DNA of 64,000 nucleotides, taken from NCBI RefSeq assembly GCF_000172795.2, contig NZ_CP020947.1, positions 747,001 through 811,000 of the forward strand, read 5' to 3'. This DNA is from Rhizobium sp. CIAT894 (lineage in GTDB: Bacteria; Pseudomonadota; Alphaproteobacteria; Rhizobiales; Rhizobiaceae). Shown one piece after another: positions 40,661 to 50,092 of the stretch. The position numbers and the translations under genes are program-made. The notes under the pieces were generated by a model that was not told the DNA's origin, did not search any database, and worked only from the letters and a program-made list of their open reading frames with translations. Within the stretch, counting starts at the first letter, position 1. The number at the start of each line of letters is the position of its first letter.

Positions 40661-40766
40661 ATGCGCGATTGGGCCACTTCGCGTCTCGGTAAGTGCATTG
40701 CATGCCGATCAATCTATCTGTAGTGAGCAGTGTCGAACAGTGATCGTCATCACGGCAGGCTCGTGA

Positions 40767-41708
40767 ATGCGGATTTATCAGGTTGCGGGAGGTCTCTTGT
40801 CTTCGAAGAAAAAGCTGCGCAAGGGCATCTTGCTCGCCGGTGGCTCGGGCACCCGGCTCCATCCGGCGACCCTCGCCATTTCGAAGCAACTTCTTCCGGT
40901 TTTTGACAAGCCGATGATCTACTATCCCCTGTCAACGCTGATGCTGGCAGGTATCCGGGATATCCTGATTATTTCTACGCCGCAGGACACGCCGCGTTTT
41001 GAACAGCTGCTGGGTGATGGCGCCCAATGGGGATTGAATCTTCAATATGCCGTGCAGGCCGCGCCGGAAGGAATTCCCCAGGCATTCTCGATCGGCAAAG
41101 AATTCATCGGGCGAGAGGCTACTGCCCTCGTGCTGGGAGATAATATCTTTTACGGCAACCTCCTGACTCATGATTTATCCGCGGCATCCGCGAGATCGGA
41201 CGAAGCGACGATCTTCGCGTATAAAGTCCACGATCCCGAACGGTATGGGGTGGTGGAATTTGACGGTCAGGGCAAAGTCCTTACTTTGGAGGAAAAGCCG
41301 TCCAGGCCGCGGTCTTCTTACGCGGTGACTGGTTTATATTTCTACGACAATGACGTGGTTGACATCGCTGCCGGTTTGAAACCATCGCCGCGCGGCGAAA
41401 CCGAAATAACCGATATCAATCGGCATTATTTATCGGCCGGCAGGCTGAATGTTGCCGTCCTGGGACGGGGGCATGCTTGGCTTGATACGGGCACGCATGA
41501 CTCGCTCCTTGAAGCCAGCCAGTTCATTGCCACCATCGAGCGGCGCCAGGGGCTGAAGATTGCCTGCCCCGAAGAAATCGCCTTTCATTTGGAATATATA
41601 GATGCCGAGCAGTTGCTAAGGTTGGCAGCTCCACTTGAAAAGAGCTCTTACGGTCGATACCTCATCAGCCTCGTGAGGGAGCCAGCTCCGCATTTCCCAC
41701 CCGGCTGA
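40767..41708 (+). CDS. rmlA: Glucose-1-phosphate thymidylyltransferase
   Basis: It makes dTDP-glucose from glucose-1-phosphate and dTTP. About 313 residues with the nucleotide signature [34 protein letters not shown] and VLGDNIFYG, all RmlA-type. ATG 40767 gives an unusual ten-residue N-terminal extension; TTG 40797 has a stronger SD (GGGAGG) and gives the usual family N terminus, so it may be the true start. First of twenty + strand cluster genes. rmlB is 18 kb away; no rmlC or rmlD is present. Confidence 0.95.
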   Translation: MRIYQVAGGLLSSKKKLRKGILLAGGSGTRLHPATLAISKQLLPVFDKPMIYYPLSTLMLAGIRDILIISTPQDTPRFEQLLGDGAQWGLNLQYAVQAAPEGIPQAFSIGKEFIGREATALVLGDNIFYGNLLTHDLSAASARSDEATIFAYKVHDPERYGVVEFDGQGKVLTLEEKPSRPRSSYAVTGLYFYDNDVVDIAAGLKPSPRGETEITDINRHYLSAGRLNVAVLGRGHAWLDTGTHDSLLEASQFIATIERRQGLKIACPEEIAFHLEYIDAEQLLRLAAPLEKSSYGRYLISLVREPAPHFPPG

Positions 41709-41732
41709 ACCGGCAAAACTGGAAAACCAATC

Positions 41733-42107
41733 TTGTCTGCTTTTACCCTGCTTACGTTAAAGACGATGTCCGACGGACGAGGCGCGCTGACCGTCATGGA
41801 TGGCATACTGCCATTTCCAGTCGTCCGGAGCTTCTGGATCTATGGAGCCGACGGATATACACGCGGCGGCCATCGTCATCACCAGACCCGACAGGCGTTG
41901 GTGGCGATTTCGGGAAGCGTGATGATTTTGATGGACGATGGAAAAGCGAGGGAAGAGATCACCTTGTCCTCACCGGACCAGTGCCTGCTGGTGGAGCCAA
42001 GGGACTGGCACGAAATGACCTTCGGTCCCGGTTCGATCCTGCTCGTTTTTGCCTCTCGCGGATACGATAAGGACGACTACATCGACACTCCCTATGAACG
42101 GCTCTGA
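41733..42107 (+). CDS. fdtA: dTDP-4-keto-6-deoxyglucose 3,4-ketoisomerase-like cupin (FdtA/QdtA/WxcM type)
   Basis: A small cupin of 124 residues with the FdtA/QdtA pattern LKTMSDGRGALTVMDGILPFPVVRSFWIYG, HRHHQTRQALVAISG (metal/active His) and VEPRDWHEM. These isomerases move the keto group from C4 to C3 before transamination to 3-amino-3,6-dideoxyhexose. The start is TTG 41733, since homology begins there and ATG 41766 would remove conserved sequence. It is followed by the matching aminotransferase. The stereochemistry (Fuc3N or Qui3N) cannot be read. Confidence 0.88.
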   Translation: MSAFTLLTLKTMSDGRGALTVMDGILPFPVVRSFWIYGADGYTRGGHRHHQTRQALVAISGSVMILMDDGKAREEITLSSPDQCLLVEPRDWHEMTFGPGSILLVFASRGYDKDDYIDTPYERL

Positions 42108-42108
42108 G

Positions 42109-43215
42109 ATGATTGAGTATGAAAGTCTTGCGCAAGCCAACCGCGCGCTGATGGAAGAGTTGGAAGCAGTTGCTTCGCGCGTCATTCGTTCCGGGTGGTA
42201 CATACTTGGCAATGAAGTCTCCTCTTTCGAGGCCGAATTCGCCACCTTTGCGGAAAGCAAACATTGCATCAGCGTGGCCAATGGTCTGGATGCGCTGATC
42301 CTGTCGATCGAAGCGCTCGACCTGCCGAAAGGCAGCGAGATCATGGTCGCCTCCAATACCTATATAGCCACTATTCTGGCAATTCTTCGCGCCGGCCACA
42401 CACCCGTTCTGGTGGAGCCCGAACGCGAAACCTTCAATATCGATCCGGAGCGCCTTCCTGCGGCGCTGACACGCGCGACGCAGGCAATCTGTGTGACGCA
42501 TCTTTTCGGCAAAGCCTGCCGGATGACCGAGATCGCCGCGTTTGCAAGCCAGCACGGTCTCACGGTGATCGAGGATTGTGCGCAGTCTCACGGCGCGCGC
42601 TACGACGGCAAGCTGACTGGCACCTTTGGAATTGCCGGCTGCTTCAGCTTCTATCCAACCAAGAATCTTGGAGCTCTCGGAGATGCGGGCGCGATCGTCA
42701 CGGATGATGACGCATTTGCAGATCGCTTGCGACACATGCGCAACTACGGCTCGAAGAAAAAATATGAGAACGCCTATATAGGTGTAAATTCCAGGCTTGA
42801 TGAGATGCAGGCGGCATTCCTGCGCGTCAAGCTGCGTCACCTCGATCAGGTGACTGAACATAAGCGGGCACTGGCCGATATCTATTTTGCCAATCTGCCT
42901 GAATGGCTTGCGCAGCCGCTTCGTCGACCTGCTGAGTATGATGTGTTCCATATCTTCGGGATACGGCACCCGGCGCGTGACGAATTGCGTCAATGGCTGC
43001 TCGATAACGGGGTCAAGACCGAAATACATTATCCGATCGCGCCGCATAGGCAGAAGGCAATGCAAGGCATTCTTTCCGGCGCTTATCCCATTGCCGATGA
43101 GCTGCATGCCACCGAGCTGAGCCTGCCCATTTCGGCCGGGCATAGCATCGACGAGATCGAGCGTGTCTGTAGCCTTCTTGCGGCACTCCCGGAAAAGCTG
43201 AAGTTGGCGGCATGA
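42109..43215 (+). CDS. fdtB: DegT/DnrJ/EryC1 sugar aminotransferase (FdtB/QdtB-like)
   Basis: A PLP enzyme of 368 residues: SGWYILGNEVSSFE, HLFGKACRMTEI, EDCAQSHGARYDGK and the PLP Lys in FSFYPTKNLGALGDAG. With the FdtA-like protein it would form dTDP-3-amino-3,6-dideoxyhexose. Start ATG 42109 (MIEYES) is chosen by family alignment, one base after the fdtA stop; ATG 42094 is alternative. The stop overlaps wzm (ATGA). A role in nonulosonic-acid synthesis (LegC-like) is also possible, because no other aminotransferase is present. Confidence 0.9.
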   Translation: MIEYESLAQANRALMEELEAVASRVIRSGWYILGNEVSSFEAEFATFAESKHCISVANGLDALILSIEALDLPKGSEIMVASNTYIATILAILRAGHTPVLVEPERETFNIDPERLPAALTRATQAICVTHLFGKACRMTEIAAFASQHGLTVIEDCAQSHGARYDGKLTGTFGIAGCFSFYPTKNLGALGDAGAIVTDDDAFADRLRHMRNYGSKKKYENAYIGVNSRLDEMQAAFLRVKLRHLDQVTEHKRALADIYFANLPEWLAQPLRRPAEYDVFHIFGIRHPARDELRQWLLDNGVKTEIHYPIAPHRQKAMQGILSGAYPIADELHATELSLPISAGHSIDEIERVCSLLAALPEKLKLAA

Positions 43216-44090
43216 CAGAGCACTTGAAAGCACCGGCCCCGGCACGTGCGGATGACGATTGGGATATCGTCATCAAGCCCTCCAGGGGCAATACGCCGGA
43301 TCTCCGCCTTGTCTGGCAATATCGCGATCTCGTCTGGATGTTTTTCAAGCGGGATTTCACGACATTTTACAAACAGACCATTCTCGGGCCGGCCTGGTAC
43401 ATCATTCAACCATCGCTGACGGCGTTGACCTATTATGTCGTGTTCGGAAAAATAGCCAATCTTTCCACGGATGGCCTTCCGCCCTTCCTCTTTTACATGT
43501 CGGGCACGATCATCTGGAGCTATTTTTCCGTCTGCCTGGCCAATAACTCCGACGTCTTCTCGAAGAATTCCAATCTGTTTGGAAAGGTTTACTTTCCCAG
43601 ACTTGTGGTGCCGGTATCCGTTGCAATGAGCGGCCTTGTCGCCTTTGCGATCCAGTTCCTGCTCCTGCTGACGGTTTCCATCGGGTTGAAAATTGCCAAT
43701 CCCGATCTGGTCCTGAGCTATTGGTTCCTGCTTCTGACGCCATTGGTGCTGCTCTACATCGCAGTGCTGGGCATCGGTGCCGGGCTTGTCGTTTCGGCGC
43801 TAACGGTCCGTTTCCGCGATCTCGTCTACGCCGTCGGGTTCATGACGCAACTGTGGATGTATGCTACACCGATCGTGTACCCTTTCAGCCAGATTCCGGA
43901 ACGGTATCATTGGTTTTACTATATCAATCCAATGACGACCCCGGTTCAAACCTTCCGCTGGGCGCTGTTTGATGCCCCCGGCTTGCCCGTCGGTCTTTGT
44001 CTTGTCAACCTTGCGGTGACTGTCGCAATCACCCTATGCGGGCTGGCGCTTTTTTCACGGGCGGAAGCCAACGCGATGGACACCGTCTGA
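43212..44090 (+). CDS. wzm: Polysaccharide ABC transporter permease (Wzm)
   Basis: An ABC-2 type inner-membrane permease of 292 residues with about six helices, VWMFFKRDFTTFYKQTILGP and ATPIVYPFSQIPERYHWFYY being typical of Wzm/TagG/KpsM proteins that export O-antigen. It forms the channel with the following Wzt. It overlaps fdtB by ATGA and wzt by one base. The presence of Wzm/Wzt means the polysaccharide is made by the ABC-dependent, not the Wzy-dependent, route. Confidence 0.95.
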   Translation: MTEHLKAPAPARADDDWDIVIKPSRGNTPDLRLVWQYRDLVWMFFKRDFTTFYKQTILGPAWYIIQPSLTALTYYVVFGKIANLSTDGLPPFLFYMSGTIIWSYFSVCLANNSDVFSKNSNLFGKVYFPRLVVPVSVAMSGLVAFAIQFLLLLTVSIGLKIANPDLVLSYWFLLLTPLVLLYIAVLGIGAGLVVSALTVRFRDLVYAVGFMTQLWMYATPIVYPFSQIPERYHWFYYINPMTTPVQTFRWALFDAPGLPVGLCLVNLAVTVAITLCGLALFSRAEANAMDTV

Positions 44091-45409
44091 TGAACGATAT
44101 CGTTATTCGAGCGGAGCACGTCAGTAAGCTCTATCGTCTCGGCGTGATCAATCACGGCACCCTTTATCGCGACCTTCAGAGCTGGTGGGCGAAGTGGCGC
44201 AATCTTCCGGATCCGAATGTTTCCGTGTCAGATTACGCGTCCGAGCGCCGCAAGGAATCCCGACTCAACGGAGATATCTTCCATGCGTTGGATGATGTCT
44301 CCTTCGAAGTCGGGCACGGCGAGATCGTTGGGATTATCGGCAGGAACGGGGCCGGAAAATCTACGCTGCTGAAGGTGATGTCGCGGATCACCATGCCCAA
44401 TTCGGGTTTCATAGGAATACGAGGCAGAATTGCCAGCCTGCTTGAGGTCGGCACCGGATTTCATCCGGAACTCACCGGCCGGGAGAATGTCTATCTCAAC
44501 GGCGCCATACTCGGCATGAGCCGTGCCGAGGTCAGATCGAAATTCGACGAAATCGTCGAGTTTGCGGAGATTGGCGAATTCATCGATACGCCAGTGAAGC
44601 GGTATTCCTCCGGCATGTATGTGCGTCTGGCCTTCTCCGTCGCGGCGCATCTCGAACCGGAGATCCTCTTGGTTGATGAGGTGCTGGCCGTCGGCGACGT
44701 CAACTTCCAAAACAAATGCATGGGGCGAATGCAGGAAGTCACGAAGACTGGCCGAACGATCATTTTCGTCAGCCACAACATGACGGCGATCAGCAGCATC
44801 TGCCCGAAGTCGATTTTGATGGCCGACGGCAAGGTCGCGGCAATGGGCGATACCGCAGATGTGATAAAGGCCTATCTCGATCGTCCTGAATTCGGCGGCA
44901 CCGCAAGTTACTCGGTCAATCCCGAGGACATCGACGGAAAGGCCGTCATATGTCGCGTTGCGGTACTGAACGAGAAGGACGAGATTTCGGAAACGGTGGA
45001 ACTGTCGAAGGGCTTCTCCGTCGAGGTCGAATACGAGTTGAGGGAACCTCTTTCCGGCCTCTCGGTCGGGATGCAGATCAAGATGGAGGACGGCTACACA
45101 ACGCTCGTCAGCCTCTCAGATCCCGAGCTCGACGTCAGCCGCCTGGACGCCCGGCCTGCCGGTTATTATCGGGCCCGTGTGAAATTTCCCGGATACCTCC
45201 TCAACACCGGCACCTTTTACGTGCGGTTGGGCATATCGAGTCGATTCTCGATATATTCCGTCGCCGAGGGTATCCGGTTCGACGTGGAGGATAATGTCGG
45301 AATTATCCAGATGCTCGGCCAACAACGGAAGCCGTCGATTTCGGCGATACAGTTGCCTTGGGAGGTCGAGAAGGTCTTCCAGCGCGATTCTGAAGGTGTT
45401 TTGAAATGA
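44090..45409 (+). CDS. wzt: Polysaccharide ABC transporter ATPase with C-terminal carbohydrate-binding domain (Wzt)
   Basis: A protein of 439 residues. The ATPase domain shows GRNGAGKSTLLKVMSRI, RYSSGMYVRLAFSVAAHLEP and ILLVDEVLAVGD. Residues beyond about 270 form the Wzt C-terminal domain (RVAVLNEKDEISETVEL..., VGMQIKMEDGYTTLVSLSD) that binds the modified non-reducing end of the chain in E. coli O9a-type systems. So the polymer here probably ends in a cap recognised by Wzt. ATG at 44090 shares one base with the wzm stop. Confidence 0.95.
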   Translation: MNDIVIRAEHVSKLYRLGVINHGTLYRDLQSWWAKWRNLPDPNVSVSDYASERRKESRLNGDIFHALDDVSFEVGHGEIVGIIGRNGAGKSTLLKVMSRITMPNSGFIGIRGRIASLLEVGTGFHPELTGRENVYLNGAILGMSRAEVRSKFDEIVEFAEIGEFIDTPVKRYSSGMYVRLAFSVAAHLEPEILLVDEVLAVGDVNFQNKCMGRMQEVTKTGRTIIFVSHNMTAISSICPKSILMADGKVAAMGDTADVIKAYLDRPEFGGTASYSVNPEDIDGKAVICRVAVLNEKDEISETVELSKGFSVEVEYELREPLSGLSVGMQIKMEDGYTTLVSLSDPELDVSRLDARPAGYYRARVKFPGYLLNTGTFYVRLGISSRFSIYSVAEGIRFDVEDNVGIIQMLGQQRKPSISAIQLPWEVEKVFQRDSEGVLK

Positions 45410-46386
45410 AGAAGGCGCTTGTCACCGGAGCAGATGGGTTCATCGGCTCTCATCTTGTCGAGACGCTGGTGAGATCGGGCGTGGAAGTCCGCGCGCTCTG
45501 CCAGTACAACTCGTTTTCCAGTTGGGGCTGGCTCGATCAGTCCGAATATCGCGGTAAGTTCGAGGTGATCCTCGGAGACGTCCGCGATCCCTCGCAGATG
45601 CGCTCAGTCGCCAAAGGTGTCGACACGATCTTTCACCTTGCCGCTCTGATCGCGATTCCCTATTCCTATCAGGCTCCCTCAAGCTATATCGACACCAATG
45701 TGCATGGGACACTGAACGTTCTTCAAGGCGCTCTCGACGCCGGTGTCGGAAGAGTGATCCAGACCTCGACGAGCGAAGTCTACGGCACGGCGCGTTTTGT
45801 GCCGATCAGCGAAAGCCATCCGCTACAGGCGCAGTCGCCCTATTCGGCGTCCAAAATCGGCGCCGATGCGATCGCTTACAGCTATCACTCGAGCTTCGAT
45901 CTGCCGGTGACAATCGCACGGCCTTTCAACACATATGGCCCGAGGCAATCCGCCAGAGCGGTTATTCCGACCGTCATTTCGCAGCTCCTGAGCGGGCGGA
46001 CGACGCTGAAACTTGGCGCGCTTTCACCCACGCGGGATTTCAATTTCGTGCAGGATACGTGCGACGGCTTTCTGGCGCTCGCAGGCTGTGACGAAGCCGT
46101 TGGGCAGACAGTCAATATCGGCTCCGGCAGCGAGATCTCGATCGGCGATACGGTTCGGCTGATCGCCGACATCATCGGCGTCAGCGTCGAGATCGAATGC
46201 GACGAACAGCGTTTGCGTCCTGTAAACAGCGAAGTGGAACGTTTGTGCTGCGACAACAGCCTGATCAAGTCTCTAACGGGATTTTCGCCCCGCTATAGCT
46301 TGGAAGAAGGTCTGAAGGCGACGGTCGAATGGCTGCGTCAGCCGCAGAATCTGGCGCGGTATAAGGCGGATATCTTCAATGTCTAG
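45406..46386 (+). CDS. LegB-like NAD-dependent 4,6-dehydratase
   Basis: An SDR protein of 326 residues with VTGADGFIGSHLVETL, RALCQYNSFSSWGWL, STSEVYGTA and the catalytic SPYSASKIGADA (Y-x3-K). The QYNSFSSWGWL segment is the mark of LegB-type GDP/UDP-GlcNAc 4,6-dehydratases that open legionaminic-acid synthesis. It overlaps wzt by ATGA and the nucleotidyltransferase by eight bases. The NDP carrier is not visible; the adjacent nucleotidyltransferase suggests a dedicated one. Confidence 0.85.
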   Translation: MKKALVTGADGFIGSHLVETLVRSGVEVRALCQYNSFSSWGWLDQSEYRGKFEVILGDVRDPSQMRSVAKGVDTIFHLAALIAIPYSYQAPSSYIDTNVHGTLNVLQGALDAGVGRVIQTSTSEVYGTARFVPISESHPLQAQSPYSASKIGADAIAYSYHSSFDLPVTIARPFNTYGPRQSARAVIPTVISQLLSGRTTLKLGALSPTRDFNFVQDTCDGFLALAGCDEAVGQTVNIGSGSEISIGDTVRLIADIIGVSVEIECDEQRLRPVNSEVERLCCDNSLIKSLTGFSPRYSLEEGLKATVEWLRQPQNLARYKADIFNV

Positions 46387-47092
46387 ACGCGCGGTCATTC
46401 TGGCAGGCGGAATGGGAACGCGGTTGCGGCCTTACACCGTCGTGCTTCCAAAGCCGCTGATGCCGATCGGCGATTATCCCATTCTCGAGGTCATCATTCG
46501 TCAGCTGATAGCAGGTGGCTTTCAGCACATAACGCTCGCCGTCAACCATCAGGCCGAACTGATCAAGGCGTTTTTCCAGGATGGCGACAAGTGGGGCGTA
46601 CGCATCGACTATTCGCTCGAGGACGAGCCGCTTGGCACGATGGGGCCGCTGCGGCTGATCAAGGATCTGCCGGACAATTTCCTGGTCATGAACGGCGACA
46701 TCCTGACGGACCTGAACTATGCCGATTTTCACGATTCCCATGTCCGTGACGGCAATATATTCACGATTTCGTCCAAGACACGCCAGCATCGCATCGATTA
46801 CGGCGTGCTCGACACCAGCGAGAGCGGGCTGCTGACCGGCTTTCGCGAGAAGCCGACGGCCGAATACAAGGTCAGCATGGGCGTCTATATGGTGTCGTCG
46901 GGGGCCGTCGAACACATACCGCAGCGGGGCGCCTACGGCTTTGACCAGTTGATGCTCGATCTTCTGGCGGCAGGAAAACCTGCCACGGTTCGAGATTTTG
47001 CGGGCTATTGGCTCGATATCGGAAGGCCTGACGATTATGCCTTGGCGATCGAGCAGTTCGAATCCATGCAGTCCAGGTTCCTGAATGGTTGA
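46379..47092 (+). CDS. Sugar-1-phosphate nucleotidyltransferase
   Basis: An NTP_transferase protein of 237 residues with ILAGGMGTRLRPYTVVLPKPLMPIGDYP, FLVMNGDILTDL and FREKPTAEY, like GDP-mannose/GDP-GlcN pyrophosphorylases. It has no CBS or left-handed helix extension, so it is shorter than PtmE or GlmU. In Campylobacter a nucleotidyltransferase next to LegB makes GDP-glucosamine for legionaminic acid. The nucleotide preference cannot be read. It overlaps both neighbours. Confidence 0.88.
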   Translation: MSRRAVILAGGMGTRLRPYTVVLPKPLMPIGDYPILEVIIRQLIAGGFQHITLAVNHQAELIKAFFQDGDKWGVRIDYSLEDEPLGTMGPLRLIKDLPDNFLVMNGDILTDLNYADFHDSHVRDGNIFTISSKTRQHRIDYGVLDTSESGLLTGFREKPTAEYKVSMGVYMVSSGAVEHIPQRGAYGFDQLMLDLLAAGKPATVRDFAGYWLDIGRPDDYALAIEQFESMQSRFLNG

Positions 47093-47930
47093 TGCGATCG
47101 TCACCGGAGCTGGCGGTTTTCTCGGGAAGCGTCTGGCCGAAAAGCTTGGGCGGGACGGCTTCGATGTGCTTGCACTTGACCGGACGCATGGCGACATAAG
47201 CGAGGAAGGGATGTGGCAGGAGCTCCCTGCGGCGCCTATGCTGTTTCATCTGGCCGGCAGGACGTTCGTTCCCGACAGCTGGACGCAAGGCCCGAGCTTC
47301 ATGGCCGCCAATGTTGTCGGTACGCAGCATGCTCTGAACTGGTGCAAGCGCCACAAGGCCAAGCTCGTATTCGCAAGCGCCTATGTGTACGGAGTGCCGG
47401 AGCGACTGCCGATCCAGGAAAGCGATCCGGTCAGACCGAATAACCCCTACGCGCTTTCCAAGCATCTTGCCGAGCAACTCTGTGAGTTCGCTGCCACACA
47501 CGAGCAAATACCGGTCGTGGTATTGCGGCTTTTCAATATATATGGGGCTGGGCAGCGCCCGGAGTTCCTGATACCGACGCTTCTGAACCGGATACGGGCA
47601 AAGCAGGACATACAGGTCATGGACCTCAGTCCGCGGCGGGACTACGTCTTCGTTGACGATGTTCTGAGCGCCTTCGCCAAGGCCATGGACGTTCCGGAAG
47701 GTTACCACTGCATCAATATCGGCTCCGGCAGGTCGTATTCGGTGCAGGAATTAATCGATATCTTGCAAGAAGCCGCCGGCACTGCTCTACCTGTAGTGTC
47801 ATCTTGCGCCGTTCGGCGGAATGAAATACCTGACGTGCGAGCCGATATTACAAGGGCTCGCGCTGTTCTTGGATGGCGGCCGGAATGGGATCTGCCGGCC
47901 GGAATCCGCGAACTGATGAAGGAGTCGTAA
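47085..47930 (+). CDS. NAD-dependent sugar epimerase/dehydratase
   Basis: An SDR of 281 residues with VTGAGGFLGKRLAEKLG, FASAYVYGV, PYALSKHLAEQL (Y-x3-K) and RLFNIYGAGQ. It resembles UDP-glucose 4-epimerase/RmlB-like enzymes but is short, and the family cannot be resolved. It follows the LegB-like dehydratase and nucleotidyltransferase, overlapping the latter by eight bases, so it presumably acts on the same NDP-sugar. The next gene starts two bases after its stop. Confidence 0.82.
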   Translation: MVDAIVTGAGGFLGKRLAEKLGRDGFDVLALDRTHGDISEEGMWQELPAAPMLFHLAGRTFVPDSWTQGPSFMAANVVGTQHALNWCKRHKAKLVFASAYVYGVPERLPIQESDPVRPNNPYALSKHLAEQLCEFAATHEQIPVVVLRLFNIYGAGQRPEFLIPTLLNRIRAKQDIQVMDLSPRRDYVFVDDVLSAFAKAMDVPEGYHCINIGSGRSYSVQELIDILQEAAGTALPVVSSCAVRRNEIPDVRADITRARAVLGWRPEWDLPAGIRELMKES

Positions 47931-47931
47931 A

Positions 47932-49002
47932 TTGAACGAGCGTTACGTTCCGATCAACAAAGGCAACTACTCGATGGACACGGACGAGCGCGAAGCCGCG
48001 TTCGACAGATACCGTGGCGAGGGTTGGGAAGCCGAATACGCGGACTACCGTCGCAAGTGGTCGGAATATGCCCTGAACCAGCATGTTTCGGATTATCCGC
48101 TGCTGGTCGATCTCGAGCTGGCGTCGATCTGCAATCTGCGTTGCCCGATGTGCTATACGATCAGCGACGAGTTCAAGAAGAGCGTCAACACGACCCGGAT
48201 GGACTGGGACCTCTATTGCCGCATCATCGATGAGATCGGCGGCAAGGTTCCGGCGATCCGTCTGTCACTGCGCGGCGAGGCGACTTTGCACAAGCGCTTC
48301 GCCGACTGTGTGCGCTATGCCAAGGACCATGGGATCAAGGAAGTCTCGACGCTCACGCATGGCTTCAAGCTCAACAGAGACTATTTCGCCCAGCTCGTCG
48401 ATGCCGGCATCGACTGGATCACCGTTTCGATCGACGGCACCGGCGAGACCTACGAGAAGATACGCAAGCCGATCAAATTTCAGGCACTGCTCGACAAGAT
48501 CAAAGACATAAAGAAATACAAGGACGAGCGCGGCCTCCACCGTCCTGTCATCAAGGTGCAGGGCATCTGGCCGGCGATCCGGGAAAATCCCGATCTCTAT
48601 TACGACACCTTCGCGCCTCACGTGGATCTCGTCGCCTTCAATCCGCTGATTGATTACCTCGGCAACGATTCAGACATCGCCTATCTCGACAACTTCACCT
48701 GCCCGCAGCAGTACCAGCGTTTGGTCATCGGTGCCGATGGATTGGTCATGAAGTGCTCGAACGACGAAGAAAACCGCGAGGTTATCGGCAACGCGAACAC
48801 CGAAACCGTGCACCAGATATGGCACGGGGAAAAAATGAACGCCGTCCGTGCTCTGCACAAGGAACCGCAGGGCTTCCTGAAGAGCGAGGTCTGCCGCAGG
48901 TGCTACCTGCCGAGAGAGACCAACGACGAAACCGCACAGATTTGCGGCAGACAGGTCATTGTCCGGAATTACGTCGACCGGAACCAGGAAATCGGGCGAT
49001 AG
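47932..49002 (+). CDS. Radical SAM/SPASM enzyme
   Basis: A protein of 356 residues with the radical-SAM cluster motif CNLRCPMC (C-x3-C-x2-C), TLTHGFKLN and C-terminal SPASM-like cysteines (KCSNDEEN, VCRRCYLP, QICGRQ). Radical SAM enzymes of this type alter a peptide or sugar by hydrogen abstraction. The start is TTG 47932 with AAGGAG seven bases upstream. It stands inside the nonulosonic-acid module, so a deoxygenation, epimerisation or C-C rearrangement of the sugar is suspected; substrate unknown. Confidence 0.9.
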   Translation: MNERYVPINKGNYSMDTDEREAAFDRYRGEGWEAEYADYRRKWSEYALNQHVSDYPLLVDLELASICNLRCPMCYTISDEFKKSVNTTRMDWDLYCRIIDEIGGKVPAIRLSLRGEATLHKRFADCVRYAKDHGIKEVSTLTHGFKLNRDYFAQLVDAGIDWITVSIDGTGETYEKIRKPIKFQALLDKIKDIKKYKDERGLHRPVIKVQGIWPAIRENPDLYYDTFAPHVDLVAFNPLIDYLGNDSDIAYLDNFTCPQQYQRLVIGADGLVMKCSNDEENREVIGNANTETVHQIWHGEKMNAVRALHKEPQGFLKSEVCRRCYLPRETNDETAQICGRQVIVRNYVDRNQEIGR

Positions 49003-49075
49003 GCGGCAGATTGGGCCGGGGCACCCACCAGGGCGCCAGGCAATTTTGCCGCTCGTGAATTACAGGGAGTGACGA

Positions 49076-50092
49076 ATGTTCCGCAACTACCGGCCTGATC
49101 GCTGCTATATCATAGCCGAGATCGGCGGCAACTTTACGACGTTTGATCAGGCAAAGCGCCTGATCGACGAGGCAAAGGCGTCAGGCGTGGATGCCGTCAA
49201 GCTGCAGACCTATCGGGCGGAGACGCTGTCGAGCCGCAATGCCATGTTTGATATGGAAAACACTGGCGTTACCTCGCAATTCGAACTCTTCCGTAAATAT
49301 GAAATCGGACACGAGCTTCATGAAGCGGTTTTCCGCTATGCCGAGGAGCATGGGCTGGACTGGTTTTCGTCGCCGTCCCATGAAACCGATGTCGATCTGC
49401 TCGAGAAGTGTGGGGTCGGCGCCCACAAAGTCGGTTCGGACGATGCGGTCAACATCCCCTTTCTCCGCTATCTGGCAAAAACGGGCAAGCCGATCATTCT
49501 GTCGACCGGGATGTCGACGCTCGAAGAAGTTCGGGAATCCGTTGCAGCTATCAAGGAAGCCGGCAACGACAAGCTCATTCTGCTGCATGCCATCACAAGC
49601 TATCCGACGCATCCGGAAAATGTGAATCTGGGCGCAATGCAAACGATGATGGAGGCGTTCCCGGAGCTCGACGTTGGCTATTCCGACCACACATTGAACC
49701 CTGTCGCGAGCCTATGTGCGGTCGCAATGGGAGCCCGCGTCATCGAGCGGCATTTCACCTACGACAAGGCCGCCGACGGTCCCGATCATATGCTTTCGGC
49801 TGATCCAGCCGAGATGAAATGGCTTGTGGACGCAATACGCGCGTTCGAGATCATGAAGGGCAGTGGCCGCAAAGAGCCGGCTGCAAGCGAGGCTACCACC
49901 AGGCTGAACAACCGCAAGAGCGTCGTTCTCAATCGACCGCTCAAAGCCGGTGACGTCATCTCCGCCGGCGACATCTCGGTTAAGCGGCCGGGAACGGGGA
50001 TCGAGCCCAAACATCTCGAAACTCTCGCCGGACGACGAGTGATCAGGAATCTCGACAGCGACGCGGTCCTGCAGTGGAGCGATCTGGCGTGA
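49076..50092 (+). CDS. NeuB-family nonulosonic-acid synthase (SpsE/LegI-like)
   Basis: A protein of 338 residues that condenses PEP with a hexose to give a nine-carbon acid. The NeuB domain (IIAEIGGNFTTFDQAKRLIDEAKASGVDAVKLQT, LSTGMST, YSDHT, ERHFT) is followed by an antifreeze/SAF domain (LKAGDVISAGDISVKRPGTGIEP). Family members make sialic, legionaminic or pseudaminic acid; Bacillus SpsE is the nearest in context because spsF and spsG follow. GGGAG precedes ATG 49076. The sugar acceptor cannot be read. Confidence 0.92.
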   Translation: MFRNYRPDRCYIIAEIGGNFTTFDQAKRLIDEAKASGVDAVKLQTYRAETLSSRNAMFDMENTGVTSQFELFRKYEIGHELHEAVFRYAEEHGLDWFSSPSHETDVDLLEKCGVGAHKVGSDDAVNIPFLRYLAKTGKPIILSTGMSTLEEVRESVAAIKEAGNDKLILLHAITSYPTHPENVNLGAMQTMMEAFPELDVGYSDHTLNPVASLCAVAMGARVIERHFTYDKAADGPDHMLSADPAEMKWLVDAIRAFEIMKGSGRKEPAASEATTRLNNRKSVVLNRPLKAGDVISAGDISVKRPGTGIEPKHLETLAGRRVIRNLDSDAVLQWSDLA

